Positions 40,867 through 54,574 of a stretch of DNA of 64,000 nucleotides are shown here, in pieces. The notes beneath the pieces are model-generated. The model saw only the letters and a list, made by a program, of their open reading frames with translations, was not told the DNA's origin and did not search any database. The translations under genes and the position numbers were made by a program. Position 1 is the first letter of the stretch. The number at the start of each line of letters is the position of its first letter. The DNA is from Thamnaconus septentrionalis (lineage: Eukaryota; Chordata; Actinopteri; Tetraodontiformes; Monacanthidae), in assembly GCA_009823395.1 (NCBI GenBank), contig CM020507.1:4176501-4240500 (forward strand). Direction: 5' to 3'.

Positions 40867-41680
40867 GCGGCAGAGCGATGTGAAGGACAAACGGAAAACA
40901 CCGAGCAATCCCCGCCCCCTCAAGGCGGGTCGGACTGAAGGAGAGACGGACTTGGCCGCCGGCGCCTCAATTGATTGTTTCACCTCAATTCAAACATTCT
41001 CCACCTGTTAATTTATGTCATTGAGGTTAAAGGCAGATATAAAAAAAACAAAACATCCCGCACTTCATTATACTGTTTCCAGATATGTAATCTTACCGAT
41101 TCATGACCAAGCTGCTTTGAATTAAAGAGAGATTCACTGACCTCTAGTGGTGATATGTACCCACTGCAACATTGAAAATGAGCCATAGCTCTTATGAGAT
41201 GCTTCAAGGTGTTTGAGCATCCCATTGACATTTCGGTGTTTTTAAACGAGTGCAAATACAACAAAAATATATTAAGGGATATTTTTGGATAGAAAAGTGT
41301 TAAATAACTGAGGAAAAGAAAAACACCAACTTACACATAGAGAAGCAAGGCACTCGCGCCCCTTCTGATGGTAGAGGCGGAACAAATGGGCGTCACATGC
41401 AGTACTTGCTTTAGGTGATAAAATGTCATCTTTCATTGCTTTTATTTATCATTGAAATATCTTGGCGGGTTTGCCTGGATGAACTGCTTGTTTTGATGCA
41501 CTTGGTATCCATCCGACCGCAATGACTCAAAAGTTGTCTTGCCGTTCTTTTGAGAAAGGAATATACTGAGAACTGGTTCAATGCCAGTTTGAATGTACTC
41601 AATATGCAAACTACAGGTTGATTTCTAAATTAAGCGTATTAAAACCAACTTCATGTTTGTAGTTGTAAAAAAGTTCCAAT

Positions 41681-41686
41681 AATAAA
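41681..41686 (+). promoter_or_regulatory. ptges2: ptges2 polyadenylation signal (AATAAA)
   Basis: A canonical AATAAA about 815 bases past the ptges2 stop codon, followed by a T-rich stretch. It lies before the convergent gle1 3' end. Confidence 0.6.
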
Positions 41687-41880
41687 AATCAATCCTGGAC
41701 TTGATTTTCTTTGTGTGAAATGTATCTAATTACATTTTATGTAAAGTCACCAAGATTATTTAGCTGCTTCACGTTTTTTAAACAAACTATTTTGTAGATG
41801 TAATGGCTTCATGCTGACAGTCAACAAAGTAAACACACAGCACACCAACAATTTGTACCTTTACTAAATATAAAAACATA

Positions 41881-41886
41881 TTTAAT
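41881..41886 (-). promoter_or_regulatory. gle1: gle1 candidate polyadenylation signal (ATTAAA on minus strand)
   Basis: TTTAAT on the plus strand reads ATTAAA on the minus strand, about 430 bases past the gle1 stop. It is the best hexamer variant I see in this 3' region. Confidence 0.4.
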
Positions 41887-42317
41887 GAAAGGCAACAAAC
41901 AATGGATCCATAACATCAGAATTAAATCATTTTGGCTTAGAAATGGAAAGAAACACCTTTTTAAGATTCAGTCCTTTGTCGTCATGATAACTCATTTAAA
42001 TTACTAACAAAATGTTGTAGTCAAGTCAAACAGTGAGACTTCATAAAAATAATCAGCGATATAGTAATGGGCGACTGAAGCAGCCTGATCACCTCAGCTC
42101 AAGCCAACTAAAAATAAAAAATAATTTTGCTGCCACAAACCACTGTGGCACTGCAGATATTTTGAGGTAAGTTAGCCTGAGGTAAAACATAATACATATA
42201 TAAAAAAAAAAACGGTAGTAGTTGTAATACAGCCCCAATTTGTGATCAGTTTTCCTCGGCATAACTTCGCATCCCTACAAATTCTGTGCAACAACATCGG
42301 TTAGCGTCGTCCCATCT

Positions 42318-45300
42318 TCATGACCTCCAGAAGTTGGTGCTCAGCTGGCCTTTGGGCGGACTGATCTGTCGTCTTTGCAGCGAAGTCTGTGCACAGCAGA
42401 CAGAGTTTGGTTGAGTCTCACAAGAATGTATCATAGTGTTTTATACTTGTAGTTTTTAATAAATATTTTTTTCAGAGGGAGAGGGCGGCGACGTACCTCC
42501 AGAAACTGCTTGAGTCGGATGACTGAGCCCATCTGTCCAGTGTCGGTCACCGCTTCGATTCTAGAGATGATGGAAGAGAAACAGGCGGCAGACTGTAGTG
42601 AGAGCCAGCGAGAGTTCAGCTTGACGCTGCGATGTGTGAGAGACTCAGCGAGCGTTTGAACCCGGCGCCGCCGACTGCTGACCTGGGAAAGTATTCCTCT
42701 TTGAGCAGCAGGATGAGCTTCCAGAACTGGGCCTGGTACTGCTTCATCAAGGCATGGCCGCAAACCTGAAGGAGTGAGACAGACAGACAGACAGACTGGA
42801 GGGAGCGCTGCAGGTTCAGGCGTCACTGATTTTAATCACTTGAACTAAAACCTCTGCAGCCGCGACAGTCATCACAGCCCGCAGACTGCACAGACTGGCA
42901 GGCGTCCAGTGACTCCCTAATCACACCGGTGCCGGTGTGTCTGAGTGCGTGCAACACCTCTCTCACCTCCAGGAAGTCAAAGAGCAGCGTTGCCGTGATG
43001 TCAGCCAGCGGCTCCATGTTGAGCATCTGAGCCAGCCAGCGCCAGCCGTGGCTCAGGCCGTGAGGAGCAGACTGCAGCAAACGACAGAGTATTTAAGGCA
43101 CCGTCAGGCGGCTTCCTTAAAAACTGCTAAGTAGGAGCAAGACCCTTGTTGCTCTATATATACACACGAGAACCGTTCTGAGGAAAACCAAATGACTTTT
43201 ATTGTACTGCGAGTGTGCACCTTTATTAAAGTATTTATAGGCAGTATTAGATTAGATTAGATTAGAAATTTATTGTCATTGTACAAAATACAACGAAATT
43301 CAGTGCACTAACATACTGGATCATAAAAGAAGGCAGCGTAATCAATAAAAGTCATTAAAAGACACTAAAATACACAACAATAAATAGAAAACATCCTCTA
43401 GTATTCCATTCATAAGGTGCAAGAGGTGCCAGAGTGCGGGTACAGGGTGATAAAGTGCAGTATTGCATGAGATATTTGTTGTGTGGTGCAGCTGTCAGTG
43501 ATGTGTCTTCAGATCAGAGTTGAGTATAGTGATGGCTTTGGGATAGAAACTGTTCATGTATGTTAAGCTTTGACCAATATGAAAATTATAAATCAAACCA
43601 AATTTTACAAGTTGGACCTTTAAAAAAAACAAAAAAACAAAGACCATATTTACCGCCTGCTTGGAGCCGTAAGGCCACCGCTGTTGGATCACTGCAGCGT
43701 ACAGACGGATCATTCCAGACATCCTCTTCAGGAAACTGTCTTGACCTTCGACCCCATCGTCATCCACTCGGTAACCGAGGATCCTGCCGTGGCGACAACG
43801 ACAGCAAAAGTCAAATAAACCTCTTTGGGACGCTCGTTTGGTTCGGTTTGACAACACTGGCGGCAGTTTGTGCCTCCCCTGACCTCTGGTATTCCTCCAG
43901 CGACGTTCCTTCCTTCATGGGCGGGTAGTGCGGGACGGAGTAAGGACACTTCTTGTGCAGGTGTGCCAGGATGAGCTCTCCCACTCGGGGGTGCAGCTCC
44001 CAGATGCCGGAGGCCACCACGCCGATGGGGAACGCAGCTTCGTGGTGAGCGGCCACCTCCTCCTCTCCTTGTTTCTACACACGCAAAGAGAGTTGAGTGG
44101 CTGTTCAGTCTGTGACTTCCTCCAACTGAAGAAAATAGATGGATTTGTGAAATGACTCCAGGCGGTTCAGCAAAGACTTTATCTGGCAGGCCAGGTTCAC
44201 AGCAGCGCAGCTCACCACAAACTTCTCGGCCAGTTTGTAGCTGACAAAGTCCAGGCCCTGCGGGTGCTGGGAGGTGGAGACGGACCTTCCTCCCGACATC
44301 ACCGCCCTGCCCGACAGCAGCTTGTCGATCTTGTCGAAGATTTCTCGAAGCTGTGAACCAGACTCGGAGGCGATCTGACTGACGGGGATGGTGGCGGCTT
44401 TCTGCAGCTCCAGCTTCTGCTTCTTTGTCTGAGTCGAAAGAATGACAATGGACGTAAGATTTAGATTTTTTGATTTTGATATTGAAATCAGGGGGGAAAA
44501 AAAAACACCTCACCTGAACGTCTTTAGCAGAGCTGAGCTGATCGATGGACTGGGCGCACTGAGCTGCCAACTCCTGCAGCTCTTTGTACCATTTCAGCGT
44601 GCTGTCTTCTGCACTGTTCTGCAACCCTGCAGGGGAAGAAAATAGATAGAATCCTGAAGATTTTAATCCATCCTTCACTTGGTTTTGCTTTCTTCACTTT
44701 TCAGAAAGCTGTTTGCAAGGCAGGACTCCAAGACAGACACTGTCCCACCACCTGGCGAGCCTTCTGCTTGGAATCAGTTATCTCACCTTTTTTCTGGGCC
44801 TTCGCTTTGGCCGACTGCTCCGCCGCCTTCTGCGCTTCCTGTTGCGCCTTCAGCTGCGCCTGTTTCTTGAGCTCCTCCTCCTCCTCTTTCTCTTTCTTCT
44901 TTTGCTCCTGGGCCTTGCACACCTCCCCCTGCATCAGCTGGATCAGCGCCCGCATCTCTCGGAGGGTCTGCTCAGCCACATTCATGTCCTCCACGCTGGG
45001 GAACTCTCCCTGGAGAGCAGGACAGAAAACATTAGACAGAGACAGCACAGGAAAAAAAAAAAAAAAAAAAAAAAAGAGGTGATGGCAGCTTCAACTGACC
45101 TCAGCCGTCTTTCGCACCACCTCGGACACCTGGGAGCACAGCTGGTTGCCGCGGGCGCTGAAGGAGCTGAAGCTGGAGGGAGTGACGTCCAGCTTGCTCT
45201 GAGTGGACGGGTCCAGCAGCTGGTTGAGCTGCAGCACCTCCTCCTGGATTGTGTTGAGGTTGCGCAGCCGCTCCCTGCCTTCGACCTGCCGCTGCCGCTC

Positions 45301-47233
45301 CACCTCGGCCCGCAGACGCTGCTGCTCCGCTTCTCTCAGCCGCAGTTTGAGGATCTGATGAAGGGGAGGAGAAAAAAGGGAAACTGGTTAGATTTTGAAA
45401 CGGCTGTATTTCAAATTACATTCCAAGAAATCCTCTCCAATCTTTTACAGGTTTAAGTTCCCTCTTGACATATGTGACGATTGTACCTTCATTCTGTTTC
45501 GCTGCTCCTCTTTCAGCTTCTCTTGACGCCCGATGCTCTCCTTAGCCCTGTGACGAAAAACAGTGAAGGACAGAGTGCTCTGTATCGCATCGCGCACTTT
45601 CAGATGCCTCAGACTTAATTGGCTCTGCATCGCGTCACTGCCTGTGTGTCTTACTCTCTGTCCATCATGTCCCTCATGCTCTGGTACTCCTGCCGCTGCT
45701 TGAGCTCCATAAATTCCTCAAAGCGTTTCAGCTGCTCAGACTCGGCGCTGGCCACCGTCGCCACCAGCCTCTCCTGCTCCTCCTGCCAGACCTTAAGGGC
45801 TGACTGAGACAATGGATTTAAAAGTTAGTTGAGCAGTTTCAACAATGACACATACACATTAGGTTGAGTGCGTCAACTGCAGCATGAGTAAGAGTCTCTC
45901 TCACCTTGGCCTTCTCGCGTTGCTGCTGCTGAAATCTGATGATGCAGCCTGCCACCTGCATGGCTTTGGGCGACAGCAGGGAAATGGCAGGTGGCTCCGC
46001 GGGACTGGACAGCTCCATGGCTTCCGTCTCCAGATTTTCACCCTGCAAACACTCGGCACTCGTGCGCTCCTCGTCGTCCGCGAATGGCCGGGCTGCAGAC
46101 GGCGTGCTGTGATTGGAGTCCACAGCAGGGTTGGATTCTGTGGAAGAAACCGAGGCGGCGGCCTCCTCAGAGAAGCTCAGAGAGCCAGAGACCTGAGAGT
46201 GGCTCTTCTGGGTGAGCGAGGAGTTCAGGCGGTCTAGGATGAGCCCAGAGCGAGGGGACAAGCCTAGGGACTCTTTGCATCCTGACAAAATGTCCTGAAA
46301 GAACACATACAGACAAATGGTTGACTTCACTTGGTTTACATGAAGCGTGTGTGAATGTGCCCCCCGCGCAAAAATAGTACAACACCTACTGAGCTTAAAT
46401 TCTAACAACTGATAGACTTTGACGGTCAGAAAATACACCTGGAAAATACCCTAGTTTGACGGTTATTGTTTTTAAAAATAAATAAGATTTTTAAGAAGAC
46501 ACAGCTGTGCCATTACTGGAACAAATCTCAAGCTGCGAGTCACAAAGAAAAACATTGAAACGCTTTGAACAGGGAGGTACATGAATAGTTAAGGCTCGGT
46601 GTAGTCAGTACTTCCCAGAGTCAATTTAAGGGTTGCAGTACGGACGCTAATCAAAGACAACACCTCGAACTAGAAACAGTGCTAATGCTAATGTTAGCGA
46701 GCGCTGTCAAAAGTTTGGAAACGGTTCCGTACCGAGCTGAAACTGTGCATCTGCAATGTGCTTCTATGGCGTCGACAAATAATTCCACAAAACACATTTG
46801 GCAAACCCACGTAATTCTTCTTGATAATTTTGCATACTTGTTTGAACCGCTGGAATGAAAACAAAACTTGTAGCATGGGATGTGCTTTGGAGTTGCGCGG
46901 TAAGAAACACATCAGCAACTCATTTTTACTGTTAGTAAAGTTAAAAGTAAACCTGAGGAGGACTGCGACTGTACGTGTGATTACAAGATACCGATTTCAG
47001 ACTCAACGTTTTAAAATCGGCTGCATTTGCTCTTACGAATGGCATTAATCTATAAATAAATAACGTTGGCTTAGCGCCGCGGCGGGAACCAAGGCCTTCA
47101 CCGCCGTCACTAGGTTCTCTAGAATTGCGCTCACCTCTCCTCTTTCGGACCAGTGTGGGTCGAATGTGATTTTAGCCTTTGGTGAGTTTTCCAAGGCTTG
47201 TAGAGTTTCCCATCGAAGGCTGTTAGCAGGCAT
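42318..47233 (-). CDS. gle1: GLE1 RNA export mediator, complete
   Basis: Essential mRNA export factor at the cytoplasmic face of the nuclear pore; with inositol hexakisphosphate it activates the DEAD-box ATPase DDX19. Fourteen exons on the minus strand: 47233-47135, 46294-45905, 45803-45655, 45547-45487, 45354-45100, 45009-44787, 44626-44514, 44428-44216, 44074-43884, 43783-43654, 43071-42967, 42765-42683, 42560-42497 and 42386-42318. Phases agree throughout, giving about 714 residues (human 698). Exons 3-6 encode a charged coiled coil ([34 protein letters not shown], a [11 protein letters not shown] run). The C-terminal fold is highly conserved: [76 protein letters not shown]. It ends in FWRS as in human. 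The N-terminus begins [15 protein letters not shown]. Confidence 0.97.
43246..43560. repeat. Retroposon 3'-tail-like insertion in a gle1 intron
   Basis: Four ATTAG units followed by AAATTTATTGTCATTGTACAA, ACGAAATTCAGTGC and, further on, GGGATAGAAACTGTTCATG. This matches the reverse-orientation 3' ends of fish LINE-type retroposons. It lies in the gle1 intron between the exons at 43,654-43,783 and 42,967-43,071 and does not touch the splice sites. Confidence 0.55.
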
Positions 47234-47674
47234 CTCGGCAGAGTGCAGCCGCCGAGTGTAACGACAATCACGCTCCGAGGCGAAACAGGCTAATTTTGTG
47301 TTCCGGGGGGCGGGTGAGAGTGCAACGAGAGGGGATTGTAGCTGCATGTCTGTGTTCTACCCCCGCCTTGAATGTATGTGGAAAAATTCACTTCAGCTGA
47401 TCTGTGTCACGGGTCAGCAGAGATCTGCGCGTACGCTCCGTGGAATTGTGGCCCCGCTTTCCCCTGATAATCAAAGCCAATATATTCCCTTTGTACCACG
47501 TAGGCAGTCACGTAGGGACCGTTGCCGTTCGCCGAAGCTTAGTTTTGTGTGTTTGTTTGTTTGTTTGTTTGGGTGGGTGGGCTATTTTTGTAAGAATGTG
47601 ATGAAATTATCCAGATTTTCATCAAACTTTAAATTTTAATTCTAGTGATCCTACTGTTTACAAGTGACCATGGT

Positions 47675-47680
47675 TTTATT
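47675..47680 (-). promoter_or_regulatory. odf2: odf2 polyadenylation signal (AATAAA on minus strand)
   Basis: TTTATT on the plus strand, about 200 bases past the odf2 stop. It leaves only about 440 bases before the gle1 start codon, so gle1's promoter must lie in this short gap. Confidence 0.55.
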
Positions 47681-47877
47681 AAATTTGCTCAAGGATTAAA
47701 AGGAGGTGGAAAAATGTACATAAAATACACACAATTCAGGCAAATATTGTTTTGAAATTAAAAAAAAGAGTATTTTGTTTTAAATTCATGTTTCATAGTA
47801 TACAACAGTATACAAAAGCTAGGTTAAAATCAGTAGAATTTACTTGAGGTCTACAACTTTACTAAAGAAATTTACTG

Positions 47878-50644
47878 TCAGCTTGTGAGCAGTGAGTCCC
47901 CAAACACATTTCCATAAGAAGTTTTTAGAAAGTGAACATAGTTCTGGAGACTGCGGTTGGTACAGTCCGACTGCTCCAGTCTCTCCTTCATGCTCTGCAG
48001 CTGACTCTGGTAGCGGCGCTCCATCTGGCGAAACACAAGACACAAACTGACTCTACTGTGTACTGATCCAATAACACAGTAAAAGTAGTTACCACACAGA
48101 CAGGACAGTGCCTCCGACACTTGGATGGCACCCGTAGTACAGAGACAGACTCACAAATGTGCACTTTTAAAACTGCAGTTAAATGAAGACTTTCCACACA
48201 CCTCATCCTTGCTTCGTTTGAGTTGACTCTGCTCTGTTTTGGCTCTGTTCAGCTGACTCTGCAGGTCCAACGCCTTAGACTGTGACACTCTCTCTTTGGC
48301 CAAAACCCTCTGCACATTGTTTTCTACCTGTAAGTATGTAAATATGACAGCATTTTTCCATAATGCAAAAACAGAATGTACGGGAACATAAAATTGGAGA
48401 TTGCAGTTTGGATTGGAGATTAATTACATGCCCAAGATTAGCAAAGACAAAAAAATGAAGTAAAGTATTAAAATGTTGCCAATTTAGATTTGAAAAAAAT
48501 GTCGACACCAAACATCCAGCCTTTGTAGCAATCTGATTTTACAAAACCCTAACCGGAGTACAAAATAAATATTCAACACCAAACAGCTGGAAAAAGTCTT
48601 GTTCAATTGCTGAATATTAGGTTAAATTTCACTATTTCTTCCGAGCAAGTCAGTGTAGTCAGTGATCTGGAAGATAACTTCAAAACCAAAGCAAAGGGAA
48701 GCGTCAGTGCCGCCCCCAAAGAAATGGTTAGGACAGAGAACACTTGGGGTCACACACCTCTTTCTGTGTGTCGTCCAGAGTTTGCTGCAGCTGTCTGGAA
48801 AGGACGCTGCACTCGTGCGTCTTCTCCTCCAGTTGCTGCTGGACACGCTGGATACTTGCCTCCTTCGAGGAGAGCGCTTGAGACAAGTTCTCGTTTTCCG
48901 CCATGACGTCCTCCATCCTCCTGGTTAAACAGACGAGACAGACATCAGCAGGCTGGAGGGCGTGAAAAGGGGTTCAAAATGTCTCCATGCGTGTGTCTGT
49001 ACCTCTCCAGGCTGTGAAGTTTCTCTTTGAGCAAGTTGTTCTCCTCCTGCAGCAGCAGGTTCCTCTGCTGGGACGTCTCCAGCTGAGTTCCTTGCTGCTC
49101 CACCTGTGGGTGCATAGTTCAAGGATGCATTCACGCCTGACTTCATGCTGCGACAAATTCATTTCCAGCGCTTTCACCACATCCACCCAAACCCCCACCA
49201 ACACAACAATAATGACAACATTTCAACTCAGGCTTTTTGAGCTCTCACCTTGTGCCTGACTTCAGCGAGGACAACGCTGTGCTCCATGTTGCGCCTCTCG
49301 TGCGCCTGGACCTCCTGCTCTGCGTCCCGCCGCTGTTGCTCGGTCCTCCTCAGTTTTTCGGTCAGTGTCTCCAGCTCTCGGACGTAGGCCAGAAGCTCCC
49401 GCCTCACCTGTTCCTTCTCCCTCTCCAGGCTCACTCTCACCTCCTGCGCCTCCTTCTGTGTCACCTCTTGCTTCAAGCAGTGCTCCTCCGAGTCCAGACG
49501 GAGCTGCTGGACCTGCAACCGAGAAAATTACATTAAATTACACAAAAAAACAAAAAACAAGATGATATTGTTGAACTTTCCAGGGATGCTTTTTTGTTAC
49601 TACTTAAAAACATGATGGAAAAAATCTTTGAAATGTTGTTGCAGACTCTACCTTCTTCTTGTATTTCTCCACCAGGTTCTCCTGCTTTTTGAGGGAAGCT
49701 TTCAGATGACGGGCTTCTGTCTGCAGATCTTTCAGCTTCTCCTCAGATGACATCAAGAGACCCTGGAAACATCATATATTCAAATAGAAAACTCTACAAT
49801 AACCTTTAATTAGCTTTAAAAGAAATTCACATTTTACTCTAATGCAGTTAGCATAATAGTTAATTCAAATAAAACTGATAGAGCTACTTTCTCCTACCTT
49901 GAGTCTCTGGTTGTCCAGCTTGGTGGAGGTGTTTTCAGCACTGAGGTGGTGCAGCTGATCCATAAGCTCCTCCCTCTCTAAGCGAACTTTATCCACTGAC
50001 ATATGAAGCTGAGAGTTCAGGTCGCTCACCTGACTGTGATGGAGGCAGAACAGTAACAAAGAGCATCGCTGAGGTCACTGCTTTTGTCTCGACTTCATGA
50101 CTTTGAATTCTTTTAAACAACACAATCATCCAGCAAGTCCCAGAAAATCCCCTCAGGATGATGATGCTATTATACGTGCACATGAGAGCCATACTTGAAC
50201 AGTGTGAATGTGTGCTGAGTTCGCTCACAGTTTGAGATCCTGAACTTCCTCCTCCAGGTGACCTTTGGCCGCTGCTTCTTTGGAGTGACGCAGACACCAG
50301 TCGCTGGATTTGGACAGGGCCTGAGCCAGCTGGGATTCCTTTGAACAAAACAAACATTTTAAACCTTGTTTTGTGCTTCAAAGTAGGAATAGAATTTGTT
50401 TTGTTTTTTTTGTTTTTTTTACTTTCTACATGCCTGAAAATCCAATGCATCAGTGCTGAAATACTGAATGCAATAGTGCTGCGGAACAACAGTCTGCCTG
50501 GACTTTCTTTGAACCCGATTTGTATGAAGCCAAGTCATCAGACAAGACAGTGCAGCCAATGAAGATGCTCATTTGCATGCAGTGTGAGACACGGAGACGT
50601 CCGTGCGTCCTCCTCAGTAAACAGGACTTTGTTTACAAGAAGAG

Positions 50645-50679
<35 letters not shown>

Positions 50680-53598
50680 ACAGCGTAAAGAGGAGCCATC
50701 GCTGCTTCTCCTCACGCTAATGTTTTGTGACGTGACAAACACCGCGGGCCTGTTGGATGCGGACCTTCTCCTGCAGTTTAGCCACGAGCTGCCTGGCAGA
50801 GTCCTCGGCCCGCTCGGCCTGCTGGGTCAGCAGGGTGAGCTCCTCTCGGTCCTGCCGCCCCCGCGCTTCATCCTCCTTCTCCATTTGCTGCCTCAGAGTG
50901 TGCATCTCCTCCTGCTGGGCCTGCAGCTCCTGCTCCTTCTGTTTGTAACTCTGCTGCATCCTCTGCACCACAAAATAAAGCACAAAGGAGATATATATTA
51001 TCCCATCAGACGGCTGTAAAAGTATGAACATGGTGCACTGACAAAACAAATTTAGGGGGCGGGGACAAGATCTGTTGTTTCTGTTCAGTTTAAAACCAGC
51101 TCAATTCGGCTTAAAAAAGAAGAACATATATCAGTCTGTAGAGCTAAAGGAATTAAATCAGTTAGTCATCAGTTTAGCGTTGATGTGTCAATACTTTGAA
51201 TACTGCAGTATGAACAGGGATGAAGCTTCACAGAGGTTCAAAAAAACTTCAGAACTAGAGAATATGATTTTTCCAGTCACAGCAGGATAACTGCAAATAA
51301 CGCACGTTTTAGACGCTGTTACATCCTGTACAACAGGTACCCGTAAGCAAAGTTTCCTCTCAGTGCGAGCAGAATGAAAGCAAGAGGAGCGCCTCTGATA
51401 GTGTGTTTTCTTGTATTTCATGTTTCCAGACCTGAATCTGAGCAGCCAGATGGGCCTTTTCATTCTCCATTCTGTTCAGCTCTGATTCCAGATGGTCACG
51501 AGTCGACTGCAGGATTCGTGTGAGCTCCTCCGTCGTCTTTGTCTTTTCCTGTTGAGGGCAGCAGTGAGTAATGCTTTTTTTGTTTGTTTTTCATAATCAG
51601 TATTATTATTTTGAAGTGCCTGTTATGTCTTTTGGCTGGTGTAATACCAATCACATGGTTCAAACCTTTTCAAAGTCCAAATGTTCTGCGAGCTTGGACA
51701 GCTCCTTCTCTCTGTTGGTCAGTTTGGTCAAAAGTCGCTGCAAGAGAAGAAGAAGAGGAGGAAACAAACCTCTAAAAATGTTTGATGGCTGACAAAAATC
51801 AACAGGCTTGTCTGTGTGATGGTACTGACAATGTTCTCCGCCTCACTGTCGGCCACCTTCCTCCTGAACGCATCCTTTTGTGCTGCCCACATCAGTGACC
51901 CCCTCTGCGGATGCAACAATAAAGCATGAAAACAGCAGTGGCGGCAGAGTAAGAAACAGTTCTGGTCATTTCCTGTACCTCGTATTCACTCCACTCTCTG
52001 AGGAGCTCTCGAAGGCGGTGATTTGTGTGACTAAACACCTCAATCTTCTCAAACAACAGGTCCTGCTGCCGCGCAACAGAAGATGTGTGCGATTTTAAAA
52101 GTCGCTTCTCCTGAATAAAAAGAAATAGAAAAGATTTTTCGCTCTGAACTCTGAAATTTTCATTATGTCTGTATTCATTTTTCTCTGGGTCAACTGTGTG
52201 GTAAGCATGATCTATAGGAACCATATTCACCTTTGCGATGCCGTCTACAGTTTCCTTCAGTGCTGCCAGCTGATTGGCTAATGCAGCACCATCAATTTCT
52301 GCCTCCACAAGAGCCCTGAGGAGCACATCGCTCTCTCTCTGTTGACCCCTACAGGCGATGAAGGACAACATTTCAACTTGTACATAGAACTGTATCATAT
52401 TTAATAATTACTCATGATCATTTCCCACATCTGGATCTCACTGAACTCACGTTAATGGAGGTTGCATTGCAACCATATTTTACACATCCGAAAATGTATA
52501 TTTTTCATCCAACTACTTTATGGATTAACTTTTTGACATTAAGAGCATATGTAGCCCCGTATTTAGAACTTCCCAAAAGGGAAACAATCATGTGTTTTTG
52601 CTTATGATGTTGAAGACAACAGTGAAAATGTGGTTGCTGTAAAAATGAACTCATCCAGTGTGGGATTAATAAAATCTTCTCTCATCTGAAAGTGGCTCTT
52701 ACTGATTAGGACGACTGTTTTCTTGCTCTCTGAGTAAGACACTGATGCTTTTAGACATTGCATCAATTTCCTCTTCATGCTCCTCAGAATCCTGCTGATG
52801 TCCACTCTGCAGTCGCGGCTGCACTCGTCTCTTCTGATAAGATTCAAACCAAACAAGACATGTATTCAGTAAACATGCAGAGAAATGTGTTGTGTTTGAT
52901 GCTGTTGGTGCACTTAAAAGTACTGTCTGGACAAAAGAACCTTGCCCATCCATCGCCTGTTTGAAACGTATTTTGTAGCTTACAAACTGAAGGGTGATAC
53001 TTAAAACTCGACCTTCCTTTCGAATACTACCTCATTTACTTTTAAAACATCAACTTTGCATGTTGCTGCACCAAAAAAACAAAATTAATACTTTGGAAGT
53101 TGAAGGAATTGTGACTAAGGACATAGCTAAGCAGATCTCGAACAATGCAACCTGTTTGCCTCCCACTTGAATTCCTCAACATTTCGTAGTACAACTCTGG
53201 CAACGCAGAGACCTGGCACTGGTTTGAGGAAGCATCTCTCCGGCAGGACAGTCTTCCAGGAGGAATCCACGGCTTCTTCTCCTTTGGCCTTCCCCCATGT
53301 CTGATCATCTGGGCATCACTTGTGCTGTTCTGGAGATGTTGCAGAAAATACAGTTGAGGTAATCTATTTACCCAACATATAAAAATAAGCAACCTTGTGT
53401 GCAAATAAAACTGGTAACATTGACAACAATGATTATGTCACCATTTGTTAATTGCCTCTAAAAGGAATCATGAAAATTATTCAGCAGTAGAATTAAAACC
53501 TGTTGGTTCTTGCTGGGACTTCTCCTCATGTGGACATGTACAGGTGTGGTCTCCGGGACATGGACGTGCACAGGCGGCGGTGAATCCCAAGTTTTCAT
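47878..53598 (-). CDS. odf2: Outer dense fibre protein 2 / cenexin, complete
   Basis: Coiled-coil scaffold of mother-centriole distal/subdistal appendages and of sperm-tail outer dense fibres. Seventeen exons on the minus strand: 53598-53500, 53329-53213, 52833-52703, 52348-52231, 52110-51979, 51904-51830, 51737-51666, 51548-51432, 50962-50765, 50338-50229, 50033-49898, 49762-49652, 49512-49249, 49103-49003, 48920-48758, 48327-48202 and 48024-47878. Phases agree, giving about 738 residues. The N-terminus has the ODF2 isoform signature (VHVHVPETTPVHVHM) followed by KEKKPWIPPGRLS. LVEAEIDGAALANQLAALKE and ARQQDLLFEKIEVF match the human protein, and the C-terminus (ERRYQSQLQSMKERLEQSD, NYVHFLKTSYGNVFGDS) is nearly identical. 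Most of the length is heptad-rich coiled coil. The first donor (CAG followed by GTTTTA) is weak. The region between exons 2 and 3 is shorter than in human. Confidence 0.96.
50646..50678. repeat. GT microsatellite in an odf2 intron
   Basis: Sits between the odf2 exons 50,765-50,962 and 50,229-50,338. Confidence 0.95.
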
Positions 53599-54574
53599 CC
53601 CTTCGAATATTTAGATACACATCCAGTAGCAACCATTTAGTGAAAAGTTCCCGTTTTCAAACACACTCGTTCACACGAAATGTCAAAAACTTAGTGGGCT
53701 TCCATCGGAAATCTCGACTTTCCGTCTGTGCAACGGACGCTTGTTTGGATCCAGGAAGCAAATCCCTGATTTGCTCTCTGTCAGTATCCTAGTTTGTGAT
53801 TGGTGGATACGAGTTGCTGATACACGTTGCTCGTGGCAACCGCTGCAAGTTGTAGGTGACATTTAATAGAATACGCTTCGAGGGTCATGAAGTACCAGAT
53901 CAACGACTAACAGTTACTATCAAATGGAATTTAACAATGTAAGCTTATCGAAGACTGGAAGTTTCGAGTAAAATAAAATACAAACAAAAAGGGAACGACA
54001 CATACCGCAACACAATGGCACTCAAAATGGTGGCGAGATACAAACAATTCTTTTGTGCTATATTTGGCTGGTTCAGTTAAATTGCCCTAAAATTTAAAAT
54101 ATATCAATATACATTGATGTGTATTGTGTAAGTGATCACGTATCGCTACAAGTTTGAAAAGAAAAATATTTTAAAAAAACAAAAACAAACATAGGAAATG
54201 GTTGTTGGAAATGAGTGCCATTTCCTGTTTCTTTCCTACGCCGCACTTCCGATTGTTAGCGGGATTGCTAACAGAGCAAGAGCTAATGACGCCACTTTCC
54301 TATAAATCACCCCTCGGCTTCCCTAAACTCTCCGCCAAGCAACCGAATAAGTATAGCTTCGGTGTGATAGGCCATGTTGAAGTTAACGCCAAGTACGAAG
54401 CGATAACACGAAACAGTTGATTTGTAATGATAAACAGCGACGCCAGGTGTCGACGCATTTGCTTCGGCTAACAACGTGGCTAGCAGGTGGCTAAATGCTG
54501 CTAGCTTGGTGGACGTGCACCAATTAGCAGCAATGGTTTGGAAAAGAAGCCCGTGGTCGGTGACGTTCGGGCCA
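53599..54574. promoter_or_regulatory. Intergenic region between divergent odf2 and CULT-domain genes
   Basis: About 980 bases separate the minus-strand odf2 ATG from the plus-strand CULT-gene ATG, so the segment must contain both promoters. A TATA-like CTATAAA lies near 54,300 on the plus strand. In-frame ATGs at 54,476 and 54,533 lie upstream of the preferred CULT start. I see no other coding signal. Confidence 0.4.

Larger units (their letters stand above)
40867..42317. other. Convergent 3' regions of ptges2 and gle1
   Basis: ptges2 3' UTR up to about 41,700 and gle1 3' UTR from 42,317 down to about 41,860. AT-rich, with no additional exon recognised. Confidence 0.6.

Noticed and set aside
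44713..45456. 247-codon plus-strand frame
   Set aside because: It is the antisense of gle1 coiled-coil exons; leucine/arginine-rich because the sense strand is Q/E/K-rich.
54476..54574. Upstream in-frame ATGs (54,476 and 54,533) as the CULT-gene start
   Set aside because: They add a non-conserved-looking 14-33-residue extension ahead of a good signal peptide that starts at 54,575; not excluded, but less likely.
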